Below are positions 29,621-40,696 of a DNA stretch of 64,000 nucleotides, one piece after another. This DNA is from Oscillospiraceae bacterium (GTDB lineage: Bacteria; Bacillota; Clostridia; Oscillospirales; Oscillospiraceae). The stretch's first letter is position 1. Each line of letters begins with the position of its first letter. The notes beneath the pieces were generated by a model. The model worked only from the letters and a program-made list of their open reading frames with translations. It searched no databases and had not been told where the DNA came from. Location of the stretch: the NCBI GenBank assembly GCA_030625685.1, contig DAOUQJ010000003.1, positions 124,001-188,000 on the forward strand, read 5' to 3'. Made by a program: the position numbers and the translations under genes.

Positions 29621-30625
29621 TTACTTCACACCCCAAGACTCTGGGATAAACAATTTGCTATATACTTGTACCGCATAATTATCAGTCATGCCACTGATAT
29701 AATCGCAAATTGCTCTATTAGTGCCTTCTTCCTTGCGAATATATTGAAAATCCTCTGGCATTTCATCGGGATGCTCTTGATAATACTGAAAGATCATTTC
29801 AATCATACGCTGTGCTTTGGATTCTTCTCCTTTGGCAATCGGGCTTCGATACACGTTTTCAAACATAAATTCACGAAGCTCCAACATCATATTACCAATC
29901 TTCTCAGATTGTTTTATTCTATCCTCACCTTGGCTGTTTTCTATGATATCCACAACTAAAGTGTTGATTCGCTGACCATGTGTAAAGCCCAAACACTGAG
30001 ATATATTGATGGGTATATCTGTAGGGTAAATAATTTTCCCCCTAAGTGCATCATCAATATCATGATTAATATAGGCAACTCTATCCGAAATCTTTACTAT
30101 TTGCCCTTCTAGTGTATAAGGATCTTGTTCCCCAGTGTGACAGAAGATCCCATTTCTCACTTCATGGGTGACGTTTAATCCTTCACCATTGTTCTCCAAC
30201 CGATCTACTACACGAAGAGACTGCCAATTGTGATGAAAACCCTCTGGCATAATTTCATCTAACACTCGTTCGCCTGCGTGTCCAAATGGTGTGTGACCCA
30301 AATCATGACCCATCGCTATCGCTTCGGTTAAATCAACATTAAGATTGAGGGCGGCTGCAATGGTTTTTGCAATACGACTGACCTCTAATGTATGTGTCAT
30401 TCTTGTGCGATAGTGATCGCCTTCAGGCTTAAGAAAAACTTGCGTTTTGTGCATTAATCTTCTAAATGTTTTTGAATGCACGATGCGATCAATATCTCTC
30501 TCGAAACTTGTTCTAACTTTGCATTCACTAATCGGGTTTAATCGACCTTTTGAATTTACAGCGCAACACGCAAATGTAGAAAGATTAGCCAGTTCCATCT
30601 TTTCTTTTCTTTCCCTTATTGTCAC
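29621..30625 (-). CDS. dgt: Deoxyguanosinetriphosphate triphosphohydrolase (dGTPase, HD family)
   Basis: RDIDRIVHSKTFRRLMHKTQVFLKPEGDHYRTRMTHTLEVSRIAKTIA...AIAMGHDLGHTPFGHAGE; likely GTG start with AGAAAGGA SD. Confidence 0.93.
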   Translation of the reverse strand: MTIRERKEKMELANLSTFACCAVNSKGRLNPISECKVRTSFERDIDRIVHSKTFRRLMHKTQVFLKPEGDHYRTRMTHTLEVSRIAKTIAAALNLNVDLTEAIAMGHDLGHTPFGHAGERVLDEIMPEGFHHNWQSLRVVDRLENNGEGLNVTHEVRNGIFCHTGEQDPYTLEGQIVKISDRVAYINHDIDDALRGKIIYPTDIPINISQCLGFTHGQRINTLVVDIIENSQGEDRIKQSEKIGNMMLELREFMFENVYRSPIAKGEESKAQRMIEMIFQYYQEHPDEMPEDFQYIRKEEGTNRAICDYISGMTDNYAVQVYSKLFIPESWGVK

Positions 30626-30729
30626 AATATCTGAATCCTTTCTACAACAATCCAAAGTAATCCAAATGATTTTTGCCTATAAAGTCATATACGCTATAAA
30701 ATACGAAAAACCCTTTATTTTTTTCAAAT

Positions 30730-31365
30730 TTATTTATTTTTTCTTGGAACAGCTCGAAATTGCGTTCCAAGTTTATCAATTTGTGCAGTGGCTGCAGTCA
30801 TCTCAGTGAGATTCTTTCGAAATATATCTAACTTATTTTCCGAAAACAAGGCTTCCATTCTCACATCGGCCCCATACTCCATATCAACAATCAAACCTTC
30901 TTGTGCTTCTATTTCAAGTTTTAATTTTTCAAACTGTGCATAAGAACAGCGAACAGCTACATGAAGGAGTTCTTGTACAATAGAAATTCCACTTGCATCT
31001 AAAGCAAGTTTTGCCCCACGCGTATAAGCCCGTAAAAGACCACCAGCACCCAATAAAATCCCACCAAAATATCGAGTCACAACACAGCATACATTTTCAA
31101 CTCCCTCACGCTTCAATACTTCAAGCATGGGTTGTCCTGCTGTTCCTTGTGGCTCTCCATCATCAGAATATCGCACAATTCCACCATCATGCAAAATATA
31201 ACACCAACAATTATGTCGTGCATCATGATGTTTTCGTTTGATTTCATCCACAAAAGCTTTCGCTTCTACTTCAGTTTCGACTGGCTTTATATATCCAATA
31301 AAACGAGAACGTTTTTCTGTGAATTCTTCATGCGCACTATCTGTTGGCATTAAATAATCATTCAT
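30730..31365 (-). CDS. YigZ/IMPACT family protein
   Basis: EFTEKRSRFIGYIKPVETEVEAKAFVDEIKRKHHDARHNCWCYIL; DDGEPQGTAGQPMLEVL; GGAGG SD before MNDYL. Confidence 0.93.
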   Translation of the reverse strand: MNDYLMPTDSAHEEFTEKRSRFIGYIKPVETEVEAKAFVDEIKRKHHDARHNCWCYILHDGGIVRYSDDGEPQGTAGQPMLEVLKREGVENVCCVVTRYFGGILLGAGGLLRAYTRGAKLALDASGISIVQELLHVAVRCSYAQFEKLKLEIEAQEGLIVDMEYGADVRMEALFSENKLDIFRKNLTEMTAATAQIDKLGTQFRAVPRKNK

Positions 31366-32665
31366 CCAAAAACGCCTCCGTTTTTTCAGATTGATTACTC
31401 TGATATTGTTCAACTTGTCGCATAATTTTTTCAGTGCAAATAACTTCTACTTCAATCATTTCAGCATAGTCAACTTTGTTAACTTTTGCTTCTCGATAGA
31501 GCATATCTAAAACACCGCCTTGATCATATGGTATTTTTAAAAATACACTATGATATCCGGTATCTAAATAGTCACCGATTCGTAATACCAGTTTATCAAT
31601 ACCCTCTCCTGTTTTGGCAGAAATACGAACAGTATTATCACCGATTGGAAGAATATCATCTGATATAATATCAGCTTTGTTATACACATCAATTCGTGGT
31701 GTTTCATGAGCACCCAACTCTGAAATGAGTTTTTCTACAATTTCCATGTGCTCTCGCCACTCACCACTAGAAGCATCAATGACATGCAAGAGTAAATCAG
31801 CATACTTTAGCTCTTCTAAGGTAGCTTTGAAAGCATCCACAAGATGATGCGGTAATTTTCTTATAAACCCTACGGTATCGGAAATGAGCACCACACAAGT
31901 ATCTGAAATCTCAAGGGTTCTTGTTGTTGTATCTAGCGTATCAAACAATCGATTGTTAGCTGGAATATCTGACCCCGTGAGCTGATTGAGGAGCGTAGAT
32001 TTTCCTGCGTTGGTATACCCTACAATTGCCACCACAGGCAATTCATTTTTGATTCTTTTTTGGCGCTGAACAGAACGAACTCTTCGCACTTCTTCGATTT
32101 CTTCTTTCAGTTTCGAAATTTTGCGTCTGATGTGCCTTCTATCCGTTTCCAATTGGGTTTCCCCTGGGCCACGGGTTCCAATGGGCGCTTTACCACCTGA
32201 TGCAGTTTGTCTTACAAGGTGTCCCCACATACCAGTAAGTCTTGGGAGTAGATACTGAAATTGTGCCAATTCAACTTGCAATCGTCCTTCTCGAGTTTTT
32301 GCTCGCTGCGCAAAAATATCAAGTATTAAACCTGAGCGGTCCATTACTTGCACACCAATTTCTTTCGTTAAAACCCGCATTTGTGATGGAGACAGCTCAT
32401 TGTCAAAGATTACAAGATCAGCTTCTTCAGCTTCACAAAGCATTTTCACTTCCTCTACTTTGCCCTCGCCAATGAAAGTGCGTGCATCTGGTGCATGTCT
32501 ATTTTGCAAGACAGTTGCAACGCAAGTACCTCCAGCCGTTTCTAATAAGGCTTGGAGTTCTTCTAAACTTTCTTCACTTGCGCTCCATTCTTCCCTATAA
32601 TTATTAGCGTTGAGACCAACCAAGACAGCTTGGTTGATCTCTTTTCTTTCTTTTTTATCAATCAT
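31358..32665 (-). CDS. hflX: GTPase HflX
   Basis: GPGETQLETDRRHIRRKISKLKEEI; VAIVGYTNAGKSTLLNQLTGSDI; DTVGFIRKLPHHLVDAFKATLEE. Confidence 0.97.
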   Translation of the reverse strand: MIDKKERKEINQAVLVGLNANNYREEWSASEESLEELQALLETAGGTCVATVLQNRHAPDARTFIGEGKVEEVKMLCEAEEADLVIFDNELSPSQMRVLTKEIGVQVMDRSGLILDIFAQRAKTREGRLQVELAQFQYLLPRLTGMWGHLVRQTASGGKAPIGTRGPGETQLETDRRHIRRKISKLKEEIEEVRRVRSVQRQKRIKNELPVVAIVGYTNAGKSTLLNQLTGSDIPANNRLFDTLDTTTRTLEISDTCVVLISDTVGFIRKLPHHLVDAFKATLEELKYADLLLHVIDASSGEWREHMEIVEKLISELGAHETPRIDVYNKADIISDDILPIGDNTVRISAKTGEGIDKLVLRIGDYLDTGYHSVFLKIPYDQGGVLDMLYREAKVNKVDYAEMIEVEVICTEKIMRQVEQYQSNQSEKTEAFLDE

Positions 32666-32693
32666 AGTAACTCCTTTATCGAAGTCAAATAAC

Positions 32694-33194
32694 TTATTTT
32701 ACAAATGCTTTTGTAATTTCACCGATATATATACGATGATAATCTTGCTTTGCATAAAAATCATGAATAGTAGGATCGACAAAACCTTCTGGATTTATAT
32801 CTTGGAAATATAACTTTTTGCACACCAAAACCAGTTCGGCTTCTTCAAATGCTGGTGCATGTTCGTCAATCATGCAAGTTGTCAAACCATCTACATTCAT
32901 TTTATCTATATCACGACCACTTTTACTACCAAAAAGTTTAAGCTGGTCTCTATATTCTTCTCCGAAAAAAGAAAGTGTAAATTCATCTTTATTTTCAATA
33001 AACTCATAGGTATAGCGCTGAGGTCTTACATAAATTGTGGCTACTGGTTTGTGAAATAAAACACCCAAACCACCCCAACTTGCTGTCATAGAGTTATATT
33101 TTTCTTCTTCCCCAGCTGAAATTAACATCCACTGATCTCCAATGAGAGAAAACACATTCTGATCGAGTTCTTTCGGATTCACTTGTTTAAACAT
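32694..33194 (-). CDS. Flavin reductase-like (FMN-binding split barrel) protein
   Basis: WMLISAGEEEKYNSMTASWGGLGVLFHKPVATIYVRPQRYTYEFIE; GGAGG SD before MFKQ. Confidence 0.85.
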   Translation of the reverse strand: MFKQVNPKELDQNVFSLIGDQWMLISAGEEEKYNSMTASWGGLGVLFHKPVATIYVRPQRYTYEFIENKDEFTLSFFGEEYRDQLKLFGSKSGRDIDKMNVDGLTTCMIDEHAPAFEEAELVLVCKKLYFQDINPEGFVDPTIHDFYAKQDYHRIYIGEITKAFVK

Positions 33195-33254
33195 AACCAT
33201 ACCTCCAAAATTTAAGTCTATTCTATCATATGCCATTCAACAAAAAATAAAACA

Positions 33255-33293
33255 AGTAAAAAACCCGTGCCACATTGACACGGGTTTACACTT
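33255..33293 (-). terminator. Intrinsic terminator of rpmE
   Basis: AAACCCGTGTC / GGCACGGGTTT hairpin. Confidence 0.8.
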
Positions 33294-33300
33294 ACAATCA

Positions 33301-33504
33301 TTAAGCGTCCATACCAAACTTCTTGTTGAAGCGGCTGACACGTCCGCCAGTATCCACCATCTTCTGCTTACCGGTGAAGAAGGGGTGACACTTAGAACAA
33401 ACCTCTACTCTAATGTCCTTACGTGTTGATCTTGTTTCAATCACATTACCACAAGTACATCTGATTGTTGTTGGTTCATAATTTGGATGAATACCGTCCT
33501 TCAT
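33301..33504 (-). CDS. rpmE: 50S ribosomal protein L31 (zinc-binding, C+ type)
   Basis: [27 protein letters not shown]...[31 protein letters not shown]. Confidence 0.97.
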   Translation of the reverse strand: MKDGIHPNYEPTTIRCTCGNVIETRSTRKDIRVEVCSKCHPFFTGKQKMVDTGGRVSRFNKKFGMDA

Positions 33505-33610
33505 GCGTGCTCACCTCTTTTCAGTATACAGGATTTGTTTACATAATATTTCATATCTAGTAAACGCTCCTAGTATAATACCATTTAATTTCAGTAATTG
33601 CAACTCTTTT

Positions 33611-36600
33611 TTATATTTTTTTCATACTATGATCTGAAAATATTTCAACTCCACAACTTGCTGTAAGAAACCATAATACTCGATGGGCTACATTTTTCTT
33701 CGTCATCTCTTCGAGTGCATAGGAATATGCATCCATTTGATCAAAATATGTTTTTGCAACCTCCAGCGCTTTTCCCTCAGATATATTGTTGCTTTTAAAA
33801 TCAAGTAGAACAATTTCATTGTTATATTCAAACCAACAATCAATGACACCTTGCAATAAAACAGACTCTTGCTTGTCTTCAATTTCATAATAGTTTGTTG
33901 CAGGTACTAGTACTGAAAACGGATACTCTCTATGAAGTGTTTCAGCGTTCTTCATTTGTATCCCTATTGATGAAGTGAAAAACTGTAATATATCGTGCGC
34001 GGAAATGACATCCATTTCTTCTCGTTTAATGAATCCACAATTTACAATTCGAACAATTTCTTCTTGAATTTCTTTAATATTATTTGTCTTAGACAAATCT
34101 ATTCTTTGAAATACTGAGTGATAAATATTACCTTTTTGGATTGCACTGATCTCTTTTTCGCTATTAAAGTTAGGTTTTTTAAATGCGATAAAATCAGAGG
34201 TACTGTCATCTTTCTTCATAGACATAATTTGTGTCGCAGTCAATTGTGCAGGTAAATGAGCCAATGCTTCATGTGGATATTTCCAAGTGAGAGTTTTCCA
34301 CAACTGCTCTAGTTCTGCTTGCTTATCATCCGCATTTTCATCAATGAAAGAACCTTCCGTGAAACTTGTTTCCACACTATCTCCATGATGATAAAACACT
34401 TTCCAAGGATATGGACTTACTTTTACATCTTGAAAGTCTTCAACATTGGCATACTTTCTTAATATTGCAGCTTCAGAACGTTTCAGCACAGATAGCAACA
34501 ACCATTGCCCCATATGATCGCTATGAAATAAGACATTGGGATCTATATGGTCTGAAAGAAACGCAGCTGTATTACATAGGGTGCTTTCTCCGTACGGAGG
34601 GAAATAGGTCATAATTAATTTTTCTTTTGCTCTCGTCATCGCTACATACAATAGGCGCATCTCTTCAGACAAAAGTTCGCGTCTTTGCTCAAGTGCCAAC
34701 GCTTTCCTAGGTAAAGTATCAAATTTAGTCATGGTATCGGAATCTATCGCTCGAATTCCTATTCCCCATTTATTGTGTACGATAACATCTTTTCTCAAAT
34801 CATCTACATTGAATTTTTTCTTCAAGTTTGTGAGAAATACAACAGGATACTCTAAACCTTTCGAGCGATGAATACTGAGAAGTTTGACACCGCCTGCATC
34901 TTGGGTGACTTGACGCGTGACTGCGCGATCATTTTCTTGTAATTTTCTCAGATGCACCAAAAACTGAAATAACCCTTGGTGCTTACTTTGCTCAAAGTAA
35001 CATGCCATTTCATAAAACGCGATTAGATTCTCTTCTCTCACTTTTGCATTTGATAAGTTCATAAATACTTCTATAGCATTCGTTTTCTCATAAAGCTTTG
35101 CAATAAGCTCGTGACAGTTGATTTCACCTGCTTCAAATCGGAGTTCTGCAAGTTCTTGCAAAAATATGTCACATTTTTGATCTACTTTGGCACGTTCCTT
35201 AAGTGCCAAATATAAATCATCTTTAGAAGCTAACCTTATTTTTGCAAGTTCCTCTGCAGTAAAGCCATACAGAGGAGATTGCAAAACGGAAACCAATGGT
35301 ACATCCTGCCTTGGATTGTCGATGATTTGCAAAAAAGAGAGAATAATTGATACTTCTGTGGTTTCCAAGATATCTTCTTGTGCATCCATCGTGCAAGGAA
35401 TAAATTGTTTTTTTAGTTCATTTAAATATATTGCGCTCACACTTTTAGGTGAACGCATCAATATTGCAATATCTTCTGCAATAATTGGTCTAGTCCCACC
35501 AGCACCATCTGATACATAAAAAGGTTCTTGTAGTAGTTTAGCAATTTCTTTGGCAACAAATCTCGCTTCTAAGGTATCTTTACTTACTCTAAGTCCAAAG
35601 TCATCCTCATTTGCATCAATTACATTGAGGACATGAAATTCTGTCTCATAATTCTCACCGTCTGGATAGCTAGCGCCTGGATATAATGCTTCCTCAGCTG
35701 TATAATTAAGCTCACCCAATTGCTCAGACATAATGTCATAAAATACTTCATTGGTTGCAGCCAATATTTGAGGACGTGAGCGAAAGTTTTGTGAAAGCAG
35801 AATTTTTCTATCCTCTCCAACTTTCGCTGTTTTATAAGATTGGAAACGATGATATTTTTCTAAGAAAATAGTGGGGTCAGCAAGTCGAAATCGATAAATT
35901 GACTGTTTGACATCTCCTACAAAAAACAAGTTTTTCTCGTCATCTGATAAAGCCGATACAATAATATTTTGCACCAAGTTTGTATCTTGATATTCATCAA
36001 CCATAATTTCATGAAATCGCGAGCCAATTTGATGAGCGATTTTCGTTTTTTCTCCATCTTGGTCAACAAACATCGTGACTGCTTCATGTTCTACATCAGA
36101 AAAATCTAAAAAACCTCGTTTGCGTTTCACTTCTTGATATCGGGTTGAAAAAGCATCCACTAAATCAAGTAAAGCAATCATAACTGGTTTTGTTTCTTTA
36201 ATATTATCCAAAACAATGGTGTTCTCAGCCATGAAATCAATTGCTATTTTGCCTATCTGTTTTTTACAATTATCTCTAATAGTTTTCACGGTTTCTTTCA
36301 AAGCATCATTCTCACAATTTTTGACTGCTTTGAGTCTTGGAAATTCAACTGCTATGGCTTCTGACATATGAGACCAATCTTCATCACATGCTTTGTTTAA
36401 TCTTTCAAGGTCAGAAAGTGTCTTAACTAGGCTTTTACTATACACATATAATTGCGCATCAAGCTGCACTTGCTCCAATATATCACTCAATTCATTCATC
36501 CAATACGTAGAAATTTGAGCAACATAGTTCATGATGATTTTTCCCCACAAAGTTTCACCTGCATCAGAAAATTGCCCTATTAGTAATTCTTCTTTTTGAT

Positions 36601-37189
36601 TTTGAATCCATTTTTGCGGATTTGGATGACTTTGAATGTTTCTATGAACTTCTAATATGACTTGAACCAACGCGCTATCATCTTTTCCAGCCGATAACAT
36701 AGAAAGCAGTTTAGGAAACTCCAGATTACCTTCCATATTTTCATAACGTTCTTCAAGCAATTCATCTAATGCTTGTTGTTTAATGAGCGCAGCGTCGTCT
36801 TCATCTAAAATCACAAAATCTGCAGGCAGATTCACACTGTGACCAAACTCACGCAATATCGTCGTGCAAAAAGCATCTATGGTGCAAATTTGCGTGTGAT
36901 ATAAAAGCACCATTTGTTTCTTGAGATGCACATGGTCTGGCTGTGCTAAAATTGCCTTTTGCAGATCACTGGCTATTCGGCTTCGCAGTTCTTGCGCTGC
37001 TGCCTTTGTAAAGGTAATGATCAGAAACTCATCGATTCTACGTCCATCTTTAATAACTTTCTGAATGACCCGTTCGACAAGAACACTCGTTTTCCCAGAT
37101 CCTGCTGCTGCTGAAACAAGCAATGTGCCACCTCGATTGTCAATGACCGCTTGTTGATCTTTGGTTCTAGTCATTTTCATCGAAATCAC
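33611..37189 (-). CDS. addA: Helicase-exonuclease AddAB, AddA subunit
   Basis: UvrD-like AAAGSGKTSVLVERVI, VDEYQDTN, LSIHRSKGLEYPVVFL, nuclease VLLDFKSN; partner addB overlaps upstream. Confidence 0.96.
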   Translation of the reverse strand: MISMKMTRTKDQQAVIDNRGGTLLVSAAAGSGKTSVLVERVIQKVIKDGRRIDEFLIITFTKAAAQELRSRIASDLQKAILAQPDHVHLKKQMVLLYHTQICTIDAFCTTILREFGHSVNLPADFVILDEDDAALIKQQALDELLEERYENMEGNLEFPKLLSMLSAGKDDSALVQVILEVHRNIQSHPNPQKWIQNQKEELLIGQFSDAGETLWGKIIMNYVAQISTYWMNELSDILEQVQLDAQLYVYSKSLVKTLSDLERLNKACDEDWSHMSEAIAVEFPRLKAVKNCENDALKETVKTIRDNCKKQIGKIAIDFMAENTIVLDNIKETKPVMIALLDLVDAFSTRYQEVKRKRGFLDFSDVEHEAVTMFVDQDGEKTKIAHQIGSRFHEIMVDEYQDTNLVQNIIVSALSDDEKNLFFVGDVKQSIYRFRLADPTIFLEKYHRFQSYKTAKVGEDRKILLSQNFRSRPQILAATNEVFYDIMSEQLGELNYTAEEALYPGASYPDGENYETEFHVLNVIDANEDDFGLRVSKDTLEARFVAKEIAKLLQEPFYVSDGAGGTRPIIAEDIAILMRSPKSVSAIYLNELKKQFIPCTMDAQEDILETTEVSIILSFLQIIDNPRQDVPLVSVLQSPLYGFTAEELAKIRLASKDDLYLALKERAKVDQKCDIFLQELAELRFEAGEINCHELIAKLYEKTNAIEVFMNLSNAKVREENLIAFYEMACYFEQSKHQGLFQFLVHLRKLQENDRAVTRQVTQDAGGVKLLSIHRSKGLEYPVVFLTNLKKKFNVDDLRKDVIVHNKWGIGIRAIDSDTMTKFDTLPRKALALEQRRELLSEEMRLLYVAMTRAKEKLIMTYFPPYGESTLCNTAAFLSDHIDPNVLFHSDHMGQWLLLSVLKRSEAAILRKYANVEDFQDVKVSPYPWKVFYHHGDSVETSFTEGSFIDENADDKQAELEQLWKTLTWKYPHEALAHLPAQLTATQIMSMKKDDSTSDFIAFKKPNFNSEKEISAIQKGNIYHSVFQRIDLSKTNNIKEIQEEIVRIVNCGFIKREEMDVISAHDILQFFTSSIGIQMKNAETLHREYPFSVLVPATNYYEIEDKQESVLLQGVIDCWFEYNNEIVLLDFKSNNISEGKALEVAKTYFDQMDAYSYALEEMTKKNVAHRVLWFLTASCGVEIFSDHSMKKI

Positions 37190-40100
37190 CTACCTTGCTT
37201 CTTTCACTCTCTTCAAGATGTAACCAAAACTCTTTGTTGGATTGTTCTTTCATCCAAATAATATGTTCATTTCTCAATGTTTCTTCAAAATGACAGGCAG
37301 TCTTATATGGACAATACATACAACTATTCTTATTTTCGTTGTTCCACACAGGATTTGCCTTTACAATGCCACTTTGTAATCCAACACAAAACTCAGATAA
37401 AATTTCATCGATTCGCACTTTCAGTTTCTGAATGTGCTCTGCACTAACAAGTCCATCCCCTGAAATTGTTTGTGTCTTCTTAGTAAATTTAATTGGTAAA
37501 AAACGAAAATCGTTTTCATCAATCATTTCCATTGCTTCAATAATATCTTTTTCATCTAAAAGAATTCCTTTTCGTTTGAGTTCTTTGTCGATTTCTTTTT
37601 GTCTTGCTTCCTTACTCATAGTACGATCACCAGACAAAATGATTTGTTTGGCAGGTAGATACAATACACCAGCTGGAACTGCATCTGAAATGCCCAATTC
37701 GTCTGATTTCTCTACAAGAGCAAACAAATACAAGAGCATTTGAAGTCCAATACCATTCCAAACATCAGACAAGCGGAATTCTTTTCCTCCCGTCTTGTAA
37801 TCTACAACTTTTAGATAGGTTTTCCCCTCATTCTCCCAAGCATCTACTCGATCAATCGTCCCTTTCAGCAGTAAAGTCATCTCTCCACTTTGCTTTGAAA
37901 TTAGTGGCAATTCTTTGCCTTCTCCAAAGGAAATCTCAAAAAATAAAGGATCAAATTTCGAATGTTGGATTTCATCTAAGACATTTTTCACAACATCAAA
38001 CACAGTTGATTCTAGTCTCAAAAACAAATACCGAAACCGCGGTGTTTGCCATTCAAGCCCACCTAAGTAGTCTTTAATATATGATTCAATGGCTTCTTTT
38101 GAAAGATCACGCAAGACATCTAATGGCAGTGTTTTGATATCCCCCATATCTTTCCCTTTTTGTAACACGTACTCCAACACGTAATGTACAAAAGTGCCGT
38201 ATTCTGGTGCACGAAACCCCGCTCCTTTTCGCTCTTTTGCATGCAAGCCATATTGCATAAAAAAAGCAAACTGGCAACTTCGATATTTTTCTAAACTGGA
38301 TGGTGACGCTGTCAACGTGGTTCCATACAAGTTATTAAGCACATCATGAGAAAGATTGCCTCTCTCCCAATTTTTCACATGACGAAATCGCATAGCAAGC
38401 ATTGATAAGGAATCATCTTTTTCCATTCTATCTCTTAAAATATCATTTTCATAAGATTTCATTTTTAGAGAAACTGGATCATACTTCAAGCTGAGCTGTG
38501 TATTTTGATTGCTTTCAGGAAAAATTTTTCTCACTGCACGAAATAGAAATGATGGTTCACACTCTGCATCTGCAACCAATGGATAACTCATGTATAGTTT
38601 TTCTGTTGGCTGAGTGCAAGCTTCATACAAAATCATAAATTCTTGCTTCATTTTTTCTTCTGGATAGTGGGACAACTCAATATCATTATCCAAAAGAAAG
38701 TCTCTGTCCTCTTGATTGAAAAGTCCAGGCGCTGGCATAACTTGTGGAACTTCACTTTCTTGGACACCTAACATAAACAACGCGCTCATTTTTCGGTTGA
38801 GTAATCGCGGCATATCTCCCGCAATCACTCGATCAAGTGATGCAGGAATTGAACCCACTTCATATTGCGAGAAGAGAAGTTTCATAAGCCTTGAAAAATC
38901 ATCTAACGTGATCGGTGTATCTCCCATAATGGCTACATATTGTTCTAATGCTCCACAAAAGATATCCCACAGTTGCCGATATTCCATAGCAGCCTCAGGC
39001 TCACCTTTTTCCAATAGAAAGGTCGCTCTCTCTTCTAACTTCTTTGGGAGTGAAATATTTTCCATGAACTCATATAACAGTTGGGCTATATTTGTATCAG
39101 ATTTTCGGAATCTCTCCTGAAACATTTCAAACGGTGCCATAAAACGCTCACGAATCTGATTGAGATTACTTAAGAGTTCTTCGTCGCGTTGTGTCAGATC
39201 TTTTTCGTATCCTCTCGGATGTTGAGAAAAGCTAGACCACATATTTCCACGTATGCTCCATAGTAGCACATAATTTTCTAACATATCACTTTCTTCAATC
39301 GATATATTGCTCAACCCAGTCTTCAAATAACGAAAAACATCTTCATATGCAAAATGTCCAGATAAAATTTCTAATACAGAAGTTATGAGCGTAAAAATAG
39401 GTTTATTTAAAATCGAATCCATACGAGATTGAAACAATGGAATCTCATAACGAGCAAATATATTTTCTAATATATCTCGATAAGGTGTCATATCTCTTGC
39501 TGTAATGGTAATATCTCGATATCTCATTTGACCTGACTGCACAAGTTCAGATATTGTTTCGGCTACATAAATCACTTCACTGCGACGATTTTCAGCTTCC
39601 ACTAGGTGAATAGCATCAAGACTGGATTTTGTATACACTGTTGGGTTATTTAAAAACAGTTCTCGTTCAAGATGTAATAGCGGATGCATTACTTCATCAG
39701 TTTCCATAATCTCAATGGTATACTGAATTTTATGTTTATCTGCAAGTTGCATGAGTTTGTTGGCTGTTTTTCTTGTAAAGTCGAATACTTCGTCTGCTTC
39801 ATTTGATTTTTCTACCGTATCACAAGTCAAAGATACGGTCACAGAGTGAGAAACTTTGATTAACGCTTCAATAGCTCTATATTCTTGTGGTGTAAAATGC
39901 ATAAACCCATCGATATATATATCTTTGTTTGCAACAAATTGGTAAACATTCTGATTTTCTTCCAAAAGCTCAGTCACACGATTCAATTGATCTTTGGGGT
40001 CAAGTGAGCCTTGATTTGTCAGATGGTCATAGGCTGCGTAAATCAGTGATAAATCTCGTATTTTTTGTGCACTTAAGCCATCACCATACTCGGCAATCTC

Positions 40101-40508
40101 TACTAACTTTTCGGGAGAAACACAGTATCCTTTTAGTTCATCAATTGTAGCAATGAGTGCAGATAAGATTTCAGGTTTTTGTGACGGTGGTGAAAATGCT
40201 ACTAGACTACTTGAAGCCTTTCTAAGTGCTGTATACATAGTCAACACTCTACCACCATCATCTAACACCAGATGCTCAGCTTCACCCGCCATAGATGAAA
40301 TACGTTTTTGAAAATTGGTAAAGGAAAACACTTCGGCATAACGAGACGATTCATTGCCATTACATTCACAAAGCCTCCGCTCAGTTTCATAGGAAGATTG
40401 TTCTGGCACAATCAAAATTTGATTTCTTTCATACCCTTCTTTTTTAATTATATTGAGTATTTCTGTTGATTTTCCACTCCTGGCTCGACCAATCATGATA
40501 TGCAGCAT
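37167..40508 (-). CDS. addB: Helicase-exonuclease AddAB, AddB subunit
   Basis: GRARSGKSTEI; nuclease VVDYKTGGKEF; Fe-S cysteines CMYCPYKTACHF. Confidence 0.95.
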   Translation of the reverse strand: MLHIMIGRARSGKSTEILNIIKKEGYERNQILIVPEQSSYETERRLCECNGNESSRYAEVFSFTNFQKRISSMAGEAEHLVLDDGGRVLTMYTALRKASSSLVAFSPPSQKPEILSALIATIDELKGYCVSPEKLVEIAEYGDGLSAQKIRDLSLIYAAYDHLTNQGSLDPKDQLNRVTELLEENQNVYQFVANKDIYIDGFMHFTPQEYRAIEALIKVSHSVTVSLTCDTVEKSNEADEVFDFTRKTANKLMQLADKHKIQYTIEIMETDEVMHPLLHLERELFLNNPTVYTKSSLDAIHLVEAENRRSEVIYVAETISELVQSGQMRYRDITITARDMTPYRDILENIFARYEIPLFQSRMDSILNKPIFTLITSVLEILSGHFAYEDVFRYLKTGLSNISIEESDMLENYVLLWSIRGNMWSSFSQHPRGYEKDLTQRDEELLSNLNQIRERFMAPFEMFQERFRKSDTNIAQLLYEFMENISLPKKLEERATFLLEKGEPEAAMEYRQLWDIFCGALEQYVAIMGDTPITLDDFSRLMKLLFSQYEVGSIPASLDRVIAGDMPRLLNRKMSALFMLGVQESEVPQVMPAPGLFNQEDRDFLLDNDIELSHYPEEKMKQEFMILYEACTQPTEKLYMSYPLVADAECEPSFLFRAVRKIFPESNQNTQLSLKYDPVSLKMKSYENDILRDRMEKDDSLSMLAMRFRHVKNWERGNLSHDVLNNLYGTTLTASPSSLEKYRSCQFAFFMQYGLHAKERKGAGFRAPEYGTFVHYVLEYVLQKGKDMGDIKTLPLDVLRDLSKEAIESYIKDYLGGLEWQTPRFRYLFLRLESTVFDVVKNVLDEIQHSKFDPLFFEISFGEGKELPLISKQSGEMTLLLKGTIDRVDAWENEGKTYLKVVDYKTGGKEFRLSDVWNGIGLQMLLYLFALVEKSDELGISDAVPAGVLYLPAKQIILSGDRTMSKEARQKEIDKELKRKGILLDEKDIIEAMEMIDENDFRFLPIKFTKKTQTISGDGLVSAEHIQKLKVRIDEILSEFCVGLQSGIVKANPVWNNENKNSCMYCPYKTACHFEETLRNEHIIWMKEQSNKEFWLHLEESERSKVGDFDEND

Positions 40509-40696
40509 AGTATCACCTCTTTCTAAAAATTATCACAAATATTTTCTTTCTATTATACCACAAAATATGACAATTTACAGTGTTAAACTATCTTTTCTAA
40601 TGGACTAGCCCACTTTTGAAACTTGTTGCATAAGATAAAATAACAGCAAAAATCTAAAGTATTTGATAATTTATGTTTTTCTAAGGAGGAATTATT